Shown one piece after another: positions 45,366-56,183 of a DNA stretch of 64,000 bases. The notes under the pieces are model-generated. The model saw only the letters and a list, made by a program, of their open reading frames with translations, did not search any database and had not been told where the DNA came from. The stretch spans positions 87,618,797 to 87,682,796 of the forward strand of contig CM023456.1 of the NCBI GenBank assembly GCA_013339765.2, in the 5' to 3' direction. Both the position numbers and the translations under genes were made by a program. Source of the stretch: Haemaphysalis longicornis. Taxonomy: Eukaryota; Arthropoda; Arachnida; Ixodida; Ixodidae. Position 1 is the stretch's first letter; each line of letters opens with the position of its first letter.

Positions 45366-47830
45366 ATGACTAACGCCTCCACTGTTACAATCTTCCAATG
45401 GAATTGCCGCTCTTTCCTCAGCAAACGCTTTCAACTCGGCCATTATACTCAGCAACACCAACCTGACATTTTGGTCCTACAAGAATCGGACACTCCTTCA
45501 CCAAAACTCAGAGGCTACGAAGCATACACTCAAGATCCGAGTCACCGCACCGCCACGCTCGTATCCAAGACTCTCGCCGCCCAACTACACGACATTGCAT
45601 CGCCCATCGCTCATACCCTGCCCTCCGAAGCATGGCGGCGCACCTCGTGCTATAGCGTCAATTCCTGCCACACACCTTTCAATCCAGCCAGCCCCAACCT
45701 TCGCCCGAGGATCCAACTGTCCTCCTGTCTCTATAAACGGAAGAACGCATGGTTCAGTTCTTCAATCTATCAGGAGTACTCTTTGAAACAACGTATCTAC
45801 CTTCTCACACCATTTTTAACGAGACCAAATCTCGCGGGATCATTCTTTAGGCATACAGCATCAAAGTGAGCCAACTCAGCTGGGATGGCAAAATACACAA
45901 CAGTGCCATCTTAGCCCTCTACGGTCAAGGGCGAATTTGAAAACGTATTCCCGTCGCCATCAAAGACGCACTTCTCTCCCATGTGCGGTGCTGTACATAC
46001 AACTATGTGCGGGCTTTTCTCACCGACCGAACTGCCACCCTAGGCATTGGACCACTTGATCTGACACATTTCCAAATCCTCCCAAGGGAACCCCACAAGG
46101 ATCAGTTATATCACTCCTCCTCTTCAACATCGCTCTCCTCAAGCTCCCACATCTCCTTCAAACCATTCCTGGCTCCACCATGCCCTATACGCTGATGATT
46201 TAACTCTTTGGACGACCACCGGATCTCCTGGCACACAACAAGATACCCTACAACAAACCATCGACACCATTCTCGCTATCTCCGCCCACGTGTTCCCCCG
46301 GCAAATCAGCCCTCCTCATCCTCCGCTCCCGAGCTCGTGGGCGATCTCCAGTTCCCACACCCGATCCTGCTCCAACAATCGGTTCCAAACCCATTCCTAA
46401 AGTACACACCCTTCGTATACTCGGAGTCCAATTCCATCAAGATGGCTCTGGCGCTGCAGTTCTTCCCCACCTTCAAGCCACTGTCACCCAACTTACCCAT
46501 CTCATCAAACGCATCACAAACCAACGTCAGGGCCTCAAAGAAGACGATACAATACGACTAATTCAAGCACTTTTAATTAGTCGCATCACATATTCCGCCC
46601 CATACATCGCCCTCAAAACCAGAGAACGGAGAAAGTCGATATACTAATTCGAAAAGCTTTCAAAATTGGACTTGGCCTCCCCGCTCAAACCTCTACCTGT
46701 CGTTTCTTCAAACTCGGAATCCACAACACCCTCGAGAACTCCTGGAAGCTCAACGCAACAGCCAACTCACCAGACTCCTCCTTACCACTACCGGCCGACA
46801 CGTCCTCCAGGTTCCTCGGATACCCGACCCCACCTGCTTCACAAGCCCTTCAGCGCATTCCATCTTCAATCCGGTCCACATTACTGTATCAAAATTCCTA
46901 ACAATATGCACCCAGAATTCAACCAAGGTAGAAGGCTCTCCCGGGTTAAGCATCTGCGTTCACAATTCCACTTTCGCCCCCGATACTCGCTACACCGACG
47001 CCGCCCTTCTACCCAACACGCCCGGACATGCTCTGGCGGTTGTCAGAAGGCACACTTCTCACCTCCCTCACAACTCTCTCGACATCAACCACCACTGCCG
47101 AAGAAATTGCCATAGCCATCGCCGCTACAACTGGCTCCGAATACCTTACAATAATAACAGATTCCCAGCAAGCCTGCCGTAACATTCATGGTGGACGCAT
47201 CTCACTTCCCACATTACGCATACTCGCATCAATCAATCCCCTCCCCGACCTGTACATCGTCTGGACCCCGGCCACTCGTCCCTCGAGGGAAATGAGGCGG
47301 TTCACGCCGCCCCCGCGCCCTTCCACACCGGGCATTTCCCTCAGGAACAGAACCTACGGTCCACCTCCTCCCACTCCCGCTGTTCCATCACGCTAGCACG
47401 ACATCCTGCACCATTATCGCAACCTTCGCCTCACTTTGCCTCAACCTCACCCTCAACTAACCAAGGAGGAAGCAGTCATCTGGCGTCGATTACAAACAAA
47501 CACATATTACAACGCACCCATCCTCCACGCTATCTCCCCTACCCAATACACCCTCACCTGCCAATTCTGCCCCTCTCTTAATATTACCTACCACATGGTG
47601 TGGGCCTGTCAAAACACCCCATCGCTTACCCCCAATCCCAGACCTTCCCCAGAGCAGTGGGAGGGCCTGCTGAGCAGCTCCCGTCACGCTGACCAGATCT
47701 TTCTGGTCACCCGTGCCAGGGCTGCAGCCAAGGCGCAAGGGTACCTGGACTGAGGTGAACCCACCCCACCGAGTGAGGGCTCAACCACCACCGTCTGCTC
47801 TAATAAATGTTTTTCTTCCTCTCTCTCTCT
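45366..47830 (+). pseudogene. I-clade LINE ORF2 relic with endonuclease, RT, RNase H and 3' tail
   Basis: Plus-strand ORF2 of a non-LTR retrotransposon, internally deleted and frameshifted. 45366-45600: APE-type endonuclease start, TIFQWNCRSFLSKRFQLGHY and PDILVLQESDTPSPKLRGYE. 46180-46250: RT with ALYADDLTLWTTTGSPGTQQ (YADD at 46188-46199). 46420-46560: post-RT region. 46640-46700: VDILIRKAFKIGLGL. 47030-47290: RNase H with TIITDSQQACRNIHGGRISL and IVWTPATRPS, where the catalytic His of the usual WTPGH is replaced. 47436-47753: the conserved C-terminus, LTKEEAVIWRRLQTNTYYNA, CQFC and HMVWACQNTP, finishing VTRARAAAKAQGYLD. The 3' UTR ends AATAAATG plus a TCTC run (47800-47830). About half of the normal ORF length is present, mainly missing between endonuclease and RT. 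It is inactive. Confidence 0.85.
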
Positions 47831-50232
47831 TATTAACGTTGTTTAACGAGAAAAATGCGCGGGCATGTTTAGGCAGAGCACAATTGTGAGCCAGTACTAG
47901 CTGGGATGGTTTTACACAAACTCCCAGGACATTTAACACTTACAGTCAGTATCGAATTTGAAATTATTACTGTCGATACAAAATGCACTCTCTCAATGGT
48001 CATCTACATTGCCGTCACTCAAAAAGTTGCTTAAATATTTCTGTTAAATTATTACAGCCTGTTCTTTGTATTTTTTGGGTCACATAAGCTAGACACTTGT
48101 ATTTTAATTTTCAATGGCTGCCGTTAACTAGAATTCTTTTTTTCTCGTTTTCCTTCTTTCTTTGCGTTGATTTTGGTCCCGTAGCTTGTACTGATTAACC
48201 ATAACACAAAATTTTATATTTGATTTCCATTTACTCGTAATACGCGTTGCTTGTTTTCTTGATCTAATTTATTATTCATCGAGTGTCCCATTGCGGTTTT
48301 ATTGTTGGGAAATTAGTCTGTATATTATTGTTACCGCGCTACTGTTTGGAATCTCAAATGAACCGAAAGTGAAACTGAAACTGACAGTTCTCTCTGCGCA
48401 TACCAGCGCGGAGCTTTTTTTAAATTTTATTATGTAGCATGCTGATTAGGACACTTTCCCATTTACATTCTATTTTGAATGAATAAATGGCCAATTGAGC
48501 GTAATAGCCGACCCAGTTGGAGCTACGACACAGTACCGGTCACTGTACGACCAACAAGTAGGAACAGTCGAAGATCTTAAATTAACCTGTGAGCCCTCAG
48601 CCTTCGCTAAACAGTAGGTGATATGGCAATGCAGCCAAACTGTATTCTTTAGCATCCTACGTGGTGGCCCAGACGTTTATGAAATTTTACCTCTTCTGGC
48701 CCTCTACTCTTGGTTACACGTGTGTTTTCCAAGAGGATACACGGCGGAAAGTGCAGCGTCGTGATGGAAATAATAATTTTTAGTACGCTCCTCACGGGAT
48801 CCTGTACTTATCAGTAGGAAACTGGCTCCCACAGTGTCATGCCTCCAAACACCTACCTGCACAGAACAGTGGGCGTGAATGCTGTAACCTTAAGAATAAC
48901 TTGAAAAGAAAAAAAAAACTACGCCGACAAGCATTTTTATTTTCAGAAGTCACCGTATTTGCACACTTCGTGACTATTTTCACGTCGTAATCAGTCGTGC
49001 CCCGAAATGCCCACTGCGTGGCGTGTGTCTCCGGACTGATGCTGCAGGAAAGTAGTGCCTTCTCCGCCGGATGGGAGTACTGCAACGGAGCATAACATAC
49101 CCAGCTTTCTCGCTCAAAATTACAACCTCTCGGGAACCTAGCAAAACCACTGCAGGAAAATGATATTTGGCATAAAGCTAGAAGCAAACGTGAAGATTAA
49201 AACGCTAAAAGAATATTTCAGGTTTTTGACTATTTGTGTAATTCGCTGTCAAATCTAACTCCCCGTGCATTTCTATGGGATAGTTCCCATGGCTCAGGAA
49301 CCCAGTCGCGCAACGAGCGTGACTTGAAACTGTGCACAAAGCAAGTATTCACCCCAAATATTAGCTGAGCAAAAGAACTTTTCATTTCGCTAAAAAATTG
49401 CAGAGTAATCACTGTTGAAAGGACTGCCGTGAGCGGGAAAGCTGCACATGGAAAATGAAAGGGGGCCGTAATTATGAGTTTACTCTCTTCGCTGCCGTTT
49501 GTAAACTTTATTTCCAGAAAGTATTCTGGTTGTCCAAAGGCGGAAGGCTAGATTTACGCAAAATGAGCAGGCTGTCTGGTTCCGGTTCATTCATGCATAT
49601 GACATAGGCCCCGCAACAGGATATAAGCCACGATTCAAACAAACGCGATAGGAACATTTACTGAAAAAGACATAAAATAGAATCCTGGTCTAGTACCTCT
49701 CGAAGTAAAGGTCCAGTTGTCGTTGACAGCTCCCATACTCAGGCTTCATTCATCTTTAATGCCTTCTATGCTGCACAACTCGTCTACACCATTGTCAAGC
49801 GTCGACCGTTTTCTTCTTCGTGAAAATCTTTAGTGGTCGTTTCTGTGGTTCTGTTCTCTGTCTCTGTCAGCGTTAAAGCTGTATATGGGGCACTCGTGCG
49901 GCGGCGAAAAGTGGGAACCGCTTGTGAATTCGAAAACAGCCACCGACCGTCGTCTTCCGGGAATATGTCATTCAAAATCGCGAGAATGTTGTACAGGGCC
50001 GATGGGCAAAACTTTCCTGAATAAGGGCTTGAGAGCACGATGTTTACTTTTTTGTTGCACGTGTCATCTCTGCGGTTTCTGGGTTCCGTTTTTGTTTCTT
50101 TCCGAAGCAAAAAAAATAATCTATTATGTTTATTTTAAGAGAGATGGAAGCGAACGGGCAGGAAAAACAAATAACGTATGAAAACTGCAGGACAAAGTGC
50201 CCGGGCGAAAAATAAAAACGTCAAGAAAAATG
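47831..50232. other. unassigned non-coding DNA
   Basis: AT-rich. No gene is supported. Confidence 0.4.
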
Positions 50233-50775
50233 TCAACAACACCAGTGTTGCTGCGTAAACACCGCTGGTTGACCCAAGTGCCTTCGTAAATTGGCCCCAC
50301 AACCTTTTGTACATTTGCAATGACATTTCTCACAAATAAAGAAACCGTAAGCAAACACCACTTCGGTCGAGCAGTTGGCAGCGGGGAATTCGTTTGGGAC
50401 TACAGTACTTTTTGTGAGCTTCGTAATCTCACTTTTTGAAACCAGATGAGCAATAGGGATGCTCAAAACGTCATTACTTGGCCAACAGGAAAAGGCTTCT
50501 CTTTCCTTTGCGCCCGAGTACAGAATCGCAATGGAAATGTTAAAGTTAAAAGATTCAACCAAATAGTAAGTGGCGGTGTTTTCGAAACACTTCTTTATAG
50601 TCTTCGCAACTTCCAATTGAAACAAGCGTCAATGCTTTTACCTTTTCGATATTTTGAACGTTTTTATCGCGCAGAGAAAAGTGGACGTCGAGAAATTCTA
50701 GCCGCACATACTCAGCTCTGGAGTGCAGGTTACGATACAATGAAAACAAACAATGGTGTGCGCCGGGAAGAATGA
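50233..50775 (-). pseudogene. Penelope-like element relic with decayed GIY-YIG endonuclease
   Basis: Two minus-strand frames follow each other in different phases. The first (50555-50749) has YVRLEFLDVHFSLRDKNV, the FLDV block of Penelope-like RTs. The second (50233-50625) has DVLSIPIAHLVSKSEITKLT, then STEVVFAYGFFICEKCHC and KCTKGCGANLRRH. Aligned by eye, the last part mirrors the usual CSTGVVY, P-L-S-CGK-x-Y-x-GQTGRC and LREH of the Penelope GIY-YIG linker domain, and QQHWCC mirrors its closing H-C-x2-C. Key residues (the second tyrosine and the GQ) are lost, so no nuclease activity is expected. RT catalytic motifs upstream were not found; the copy is 5'-truncated. Confidence 0.5.
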
Positions 50776-51944
50776 CGGTAGCATGGAACAGACAAATCTG
50801 ACGACAAAGTGTGCGTATAAACAGTAGTAGCGCCAGAATTTAAGACAGAACTGAAAGAAACAAAGATAGAGAACACGGCAAGGAAATACAAGAGATTGCT
50901 TCCAGCGTTTCTGAGGGTATGTTGAGGTATATCTAATTAATCGCCTAAAAGAAAACTGCAGCCAGGAATCATTTGCATTGTTTTTAAAACAAGTATGCCC
51001 AATACAAAAAAGGTCTTTTTCCCCAAGCGTCGACGTTATCGAGCAGGACTTGGATCAAACGAATGTAATAAAAGTCATAAATATTTTTCATGTAAATAAA
51101 GTTTATATAAAAGCCGTAAAATAAAGCCACTGGGCAACTCGCATGCTGCTTGGTGCAAAGAAATGGTTGTTGTTGTTGGTGGTGTTGGTGATAACGATGA
51201 TGGTGATGATGATGATGAAGATGACAAAGATTTAGCTCCTTGTTTACAACTATTTATGGAACCTCGACTGAAGCACATAGCATGTACATGAGGGGAAGTT
51301 TTCTTTGGGCATGTACACCTTGTAGATGACTGGCCGTCCAATACTTTCCGCAATGGCGGCCTCAGCAAAAGTGCTCTGCCCAAGAAATCTGAGGGACACT
51401 CCGGGAACTGAGGGCCAGGCTTATTCCCAATTAAGGTTCCCTTGGTCTCCGAGCTGAGTAAAAGATTGAATAAATGAGGAAGTAGATTATAGGCTTCAAG
51501 CTGAAAGGTCTAGCGCAGGCGATTTTATTGCACCTTTAAAATAGTAGATAAATCTCCGTCATTGAACAGCCACTCAAAAGCCACGTGGAAATATCGGGTC
51601 TTTGGAATCGGGCGAGTAGTGAGGTGACACTCGACCAAGACAGACAAGTGACTCCGCCATCTAAGACTACGAAGTTCACCCTATACAACCTTTGCTAGAG
51701 ATTTTACATATAAATTTACACCTGTATTTATTTTGTCTTTACTCATTGCAGTGGCATCGTGTAATGTGGCTTGAAATAACACTGGGAGCAGTAATTGAAG
51801 CCTCTTTCCTATTCAATGGGATTCTTACTCGTCAAGCCATAGTTCATGCGCGATTGACTTTTCCGTAAATACCTTAAATGTCACCAGTTAATTCACAACG
51901 AGTCAGGAGCCCATGGGGTTGTATCAGATGTTACGCCTGTAGGG
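50776..51944. other. unassigned non-coding DNA
   Basis: AT-rich, with a GTT/GAT simple repeat at 51165-51225. No gene is recognised. Confidence 0.4.
51165..51225 (+). repeat. GTT/GAT trinucleotide repeat
   Basis: GTTGTTGTTGTTGGTGGTG followed by GATGATGGTGATGATGATGA with interruptions. Confidence 0.85.
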
Positions 51945-52963
51945 TGATTTCACGGGAGGACGAACATGCGTGTACACGCGCATTTTTTTTGGTTGTTTCC
52001 CATATTTTTAAGACTTATGTGCAAGCCAGGGAGTTGCTTAAAACTGCAATTCTTTTCCTCGCGAGTGAATTCTTTGGGAGAAATAAATTCGCAAATATTG
52101 AAGGGTGAAGTGAGATTTTCCGCGGATGGAGTTTCTTCAAAGTTGGGACTTTGCGTACGAAAGGTTTCATGGTTCTGACTAAATATTTTTCTGAAAAAAA
52201 AAACTACACCAAAATGCAAAATGCCAAACAAGTCAAGACAAATTTTGCTTTTGCGGTGAAGAAAACGATTAGAAACAAGTCGTGAAATTCGGCCAGACGC
52301 TACACTGTCGCTTACTTTGACGCACCCTACGTCCGCATCTGCAATTGTGACCAACTTCCAAGTGATAGGCAATGTATAACATTCGTGTATAGTGTAAACA
52401 TATCTCTAAAATACCGCTGGTCTAGAAAAAATATAAATATACGCCGGAAAAGGTAGACTGATGTGCTTTTAAAAAGATGCCCAAATTTAACATCAAAATA
52501 AAAAAACTGATCTCGATTTTCTTGGAAATTAGTGTAACAAGACTCCCAAAGTTAGCCAACAATACTGCAGAAAAATGCGTTGAATCATTTTGTTTGTACC
52601 GTAGTTATAGGCGGCTGAAGTCACGCGTTCGAGACGCGTCTCTGTGCCTTGTGCTCCGCTACTGCCGATGCTTTTCTTGCCCCATATTTTGATAAAAAAA
52701 AAACATCGGTTCGCATTCTTCGGTCACAGCAGAAACTTAACAACCTTGAACGCCCTTCTACAAAAAAATCCGCGTTTTTATTATTTTTTATTTCCGGTGT
52801 TCAATTGCATAAGCGCAGCCACAGCTACGCCGGTGGTGAGGACCCGCCTAAAAGTGCTCGCCTTTGTGGCCGTAACGTTTTCCCAACAAATAACAAAGAG
52901 CAGGGTAACAACACAAAACGTTTTCTTGGTGATTCGACTGCCGTAACCGACCCAGTGCCGGGC
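51945..52963 (+). repeat. inverted-repeat arm, left
   Basis: About 1.02 kb. The plus-strand frame 52477-52692 (FNIKIKKLISIFLEISVTRL, SRVRDASLCLVLRYCRC) is a recognisable cousin of the minus-strand frame of the right arm at 55458-55670, which confirms homology. The frame itself is probably not coding. Confidence 0.8.
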
Positions 52964-52972
52964 GGCTGGACC

Positions 52973-52994
52973 GGGGGGGGGGGGGGGGGGGGGG
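52973..52994 (+). repeat. poly(G) run
   Basis: 22 consecutive G ten bases inside the inner end of the left arm. Confidence 0.95.
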
Positions 52995-54270
52995 TGGAGG
53001 GATGCATTGATCTCCCGATGGTAACTATAGTTAAAAACTCACCGCCTCTCATCGACGGGCGCATTTCCACAGGCGACGCACGTTGAGCGGGCTCCAACAA
53101 TAAAATGACATCGGTCTTAACACAGCATACAGATATACCCATCATTTAAATCAGAAATAAGGTAGTGAGCTTCCGCGCATGGACAACTATGATGCCAGCA
53201 GCGGCTGTGACGCGCTATCTTGGGACATGCCCCGACCGAGTGAAGTAATCGTGAGGCTAAGTGAAGAGTCGATTTTGATAAAGGACCTAACATGTCGAGC
53301 TGTTTAAAATTTGTTAGTAGTCTTTATGATGCAGCCTTGTCTATTTTTCGGTTACATATCACAGCAGAAAAGGGGACCTTTCATATGCCCCTTACAAAAA
53401 ATTTGCTGCGCGGTGTTTGAATGTGCGAACGTCCAAGTTGTAACTAAAATGTTCTGAGCATTTCACTTTATTTTTTGGTTATGGTCGTGTAATCTAAGAG
53501 GCCTAAATAGAAACGCAATAGCTTTGAATCTGAGCCATGTCATCCAGGAAATTGCTAAGCGGCCACGTTATTTCACTTTACTCGCGCCAAAACGCTCACG
53601 CCAGCAACTTTATATGTCAGTTTACTCGTACTGTGACCGGAACTCTGTTATAACTAAATTGAACAGCGGGCGTTTACAAGCTATAGGCCTGTCCTGGTAA
53701 ATGTCGGCGGTTTTGCGACATCGAGTAAATTGCAGTTTCTAAATTATTCATTATGTCAACAACAGCTCACTTTTACTGCAAAACAGTATATGCCTAACAT
53801 CTCTCTCCCCTCAGTTTTCAATCCGGTGAAGCCGTCTTACTCGGTGCAGCTCCTGGGGTCCCGCCACATCCGACCCTCTTTCACAACTGTTATTCCCTTG
53901 TCATCACAGATGCTTGTTTCAGAAGTTGCCTGATCGGCCGACAACGGTGGTAGCACCTTTATCAGATGACTGCGGAGAACCAACGGAAGTGCGAATGGGT
54001 GCAAAAAACGACCGAAAACCGCAGCCGCCTTTGCCTGCTCAATTTCGACCTCACAGACTAGATACGAATTTTTTGCGGTTGGATAGAAACTTGCCCGTTG
54101 GGAAGGCCTGGTGTGAGCCCATAATTCGTCCTACAGCTTGAAAGGCTTTCCTAGGGACATTTCGTCCGGTGTATGTTACGCCTAAGTAGTGCCACATCAA
54201 CGGTGCCTGTTTATTCCTGTCCGGGAGGGGGGAGGCGGGGAGCCGGGCGTGCACACACAGCAGGAAATCA
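52995..54270. other. centre of the inverted-repeat structure, left part
   Basis: No recognisable protein motif. The plus frame 53914-54141 (GEPTEVRMGAKNDRKPQPPL) has no known domain. Confidence 0.35.
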
Positions 54271-54274
54271 TGCC

Positions 54275-54545
54275 GCTGCCGATGACATAACCGTTGTGAT
54301 AGTGGGAGATTTAAACGTGGAAGTCCCATGGCTCGATGTGCCCGGTCAGCTGTCCTCCGTATCAGTGCGGTTTGGGTCTGGTGTGTTACACAAACAGTAA
54401 CATTCCTACGACGGGTGAGGGAAACAAACATCACATGTTTGCCCGCTAGAGTAAAGCTCCAGGCTTTACAGCTTTTAACTCTCTGTTGGACGGCCGTACG
54501 TCGTTGTCTTACAAGAAGAAGAGCGCGAAGCGAAGGAGCATTGGG
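54275..54545 (+). pseudogene. endonuclease-like relic A (EEP family)
   Basis: DDITVVIVGDLNVEVPWLDV (about 54276-54335) resembles the catalytic GDFNVD segment of endonuclease/exonuclease/phosphatase domains found in LINEs and Helentron-type elements. In a shifted frame NSNIPTTGEGNKHHMFAR (about 54385-54445) matches the usual PTT-x-G-x-x-x-D-x-x-F-x-R that follows. The catalytic F is changed to L and the D/H residues near the end are altered. The parental element is unknown. Confidence 0.4.
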
Positions 54546-54749
54546 CTGAATAGGAGCTCGAATGGCCGTGAAAACACCGGAAAATGCTCACGCCGTCTTC
54601 ACTGCGTCAAGTTCCAGCTCGTCGACTAGCTGAGAATTTCTCCTGGATGAACAGTAACTTTCCTCTTGGAACGGCGACGTGGGTCATTATTACTGGTTCA
54701 GCTGTAAGGGCTTTCATAGCAACATTTTCAACGGTATCTTTCACACCTA

Positions 54750-55110
54750 AGCATGCGCACATATGCGGTTGCCGGTTTCTGCGAGCTCAGGTTGGGAGGG
54801 GGTCGATCTATCTTAGCTATAGCTTTCATGAACTTACATATGGAATGTCAGTTGTTTTGGTGGGGGGTTTAAGCATAGACGTCAAACAGCCCAAAACTAC
54901 TTGTTCGGTGTTCTTTCAATGATCTTGCGAATTGGGTTGGTGTGTTACAGATAAAGATGTCCACGACACTGCAGTCAAACAGAAAGCTCCATGTTTGTCC
55001 GCGAGAATAAAGCCGGAACTCTTGCATGTTTCATTCCGCTAATTGGTTTTAAAGTGTGTTCAATCGCAAATTACATGAAAACATGTTTGGTTACGTGCAC
55101 TGCGTTGACT
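54750..55110 (+). pseudogene. endonuclease-like relic B (EEP family)
   Basis: SFHELTYGMSVVLVGGLSID followed by VKQPKTTCSVFFQ (54822-54920) is a second, more decayed version of relic A, with GDFN changed to GGLS. The nucleotide sequence GTGTGTTACA ... CATGTTTGCCCGC (relic A) recurs as GTGTGTTACA ... CATGTTTGTCCGC (relic B) in the same orientation about 550 bases later. The closing FVRENKAGTLACF (near 54995) corresponds to FAR of relic A. Confidence 0.4.
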
Positions 55111-55190
55111 TGGCCCAGCCTCGCTGGTCAGCGTTCTTCACAGAGTGGAAGGACGCTGATTTTTTTAACAAATGCCTCCTTCTGAACAAA

Positions 55191-56183
55191 GGGCCGGCAC
55201 GGGGCCCGTTACGGCAGTCATCACACCAAAAAAGCTCTTTGTTTTGTTATCCCTGCTCTTTGTTTTTTGCTAAAAAAGGTCACACCCGCAAAGGTGCGCC
55301 TTTTGGCGGGTCATCGCCACAGGCGTGGCTGCGCAAGCGCTTACTCAGCGAAATATCGTCAATAAAAATAATTAAAAATGCGGATTTCCCCTTTATACGA
55401 TCATTAGCGGATGAAAAGGGCCTGGTGTGGCCACAGAATGCGAAAACACATTTTCAATTAAAGCGCGACACCAGAAGAGCAGCGGCAGGAGCGGAGTACA
55501 TGGCATGGAGGCGCGTCTCGAACGTGTGATTTCAGCTCCTTGTGAATACGGTGCAAACAAAATGGTTCAACCTGTTTTTCAGCAGCATGGTTGGCCCTCT
55601 TGGGAAGTCTTGTTCCTCCAATATTTATGAGAATCGAGATCGGGTTTCTCTTTATTTTGACTTTTAACATTGGGCATTCTTAGAAAAAGCACACCAGTAA
55701 ATCTCTTTTCACGGAAATTTATATTGTTTTCTAGACAAGCGATATTTTACAGATATTTTTACACATATCTGGTGGATATTATCGATCACTTACAAGTTTG
55801 TCACAAGCAGATACGGAGATAGGGGGCGTCGATCTGTCCCGAATTCAAAACTTTTCCCTATTCGTTTGTTCACAGCAGAACGCACTATTTGAGCCTCTTT
55901 CTCATATTGCTGTAGCTTTTTTTTTAAACAAATTTTTGTGAGAACGATCCAACCTTGCCGTACGCAAAGACCCAAATTTGGAAATAACTGCAGCCGCCAT
56001 AAATCGCTCATCACCCACGCCACATTTGCAATTTTTTCTTTCGCAAAATATTGCAAAATATTTGGATTTTTTTCTTTCGCAAAGCGGATTGCAGTTGAAG
56101 CTATTCTGTGCCTTGCGTGTAACTACTCATAAAATATGGAAAAAATGCGGGTACGCACGCATGTTTTTCCTTTCGTGGAATCA
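55191..56183 (-). repeat. inverted-repeat arm, right
   Basis: About 0.99 kb, the reverse-complement partner of 51945-52963. Confidence 0.8.

Larger units (their letters stand above)
51945..56183. mobile_element. 4.2-kb composite flanked by 1-kb inverted repeats
   Basis: The left arm (51945-52963) and right arm (55191-56183) are reverse complements of each other over their whole length, with many substitutions and indels. The order of matching landmarks is conserved from the outer to the inner ends. Outer: TGATTTCACGGGAGGACG against TGATTCCACGAAAGGAAA. Middle: TTGGGACTTTGCGTACG against TTGGGTCTTTGCGTACG, then CGTTCGAGACGCGTCTC against CGTTCGAGACGCGCCTC. Inner: AACAAAGAGCAGGGTAACA against AACAAAGAGCAGGGATAACA. 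The 2.2-kb centre holds decayed endonuclease-like segments but no transposase. It may be a foldback or long-TIR DNA element, or two copies of one repeat inserted head to head. No target duplication is evident. Confidence 0.7.

Noticed and set aside
45194..45424. 76-codon minus-strand frame
   Set aside because: Antisense to the start of the I-clade LINE endonuclease.
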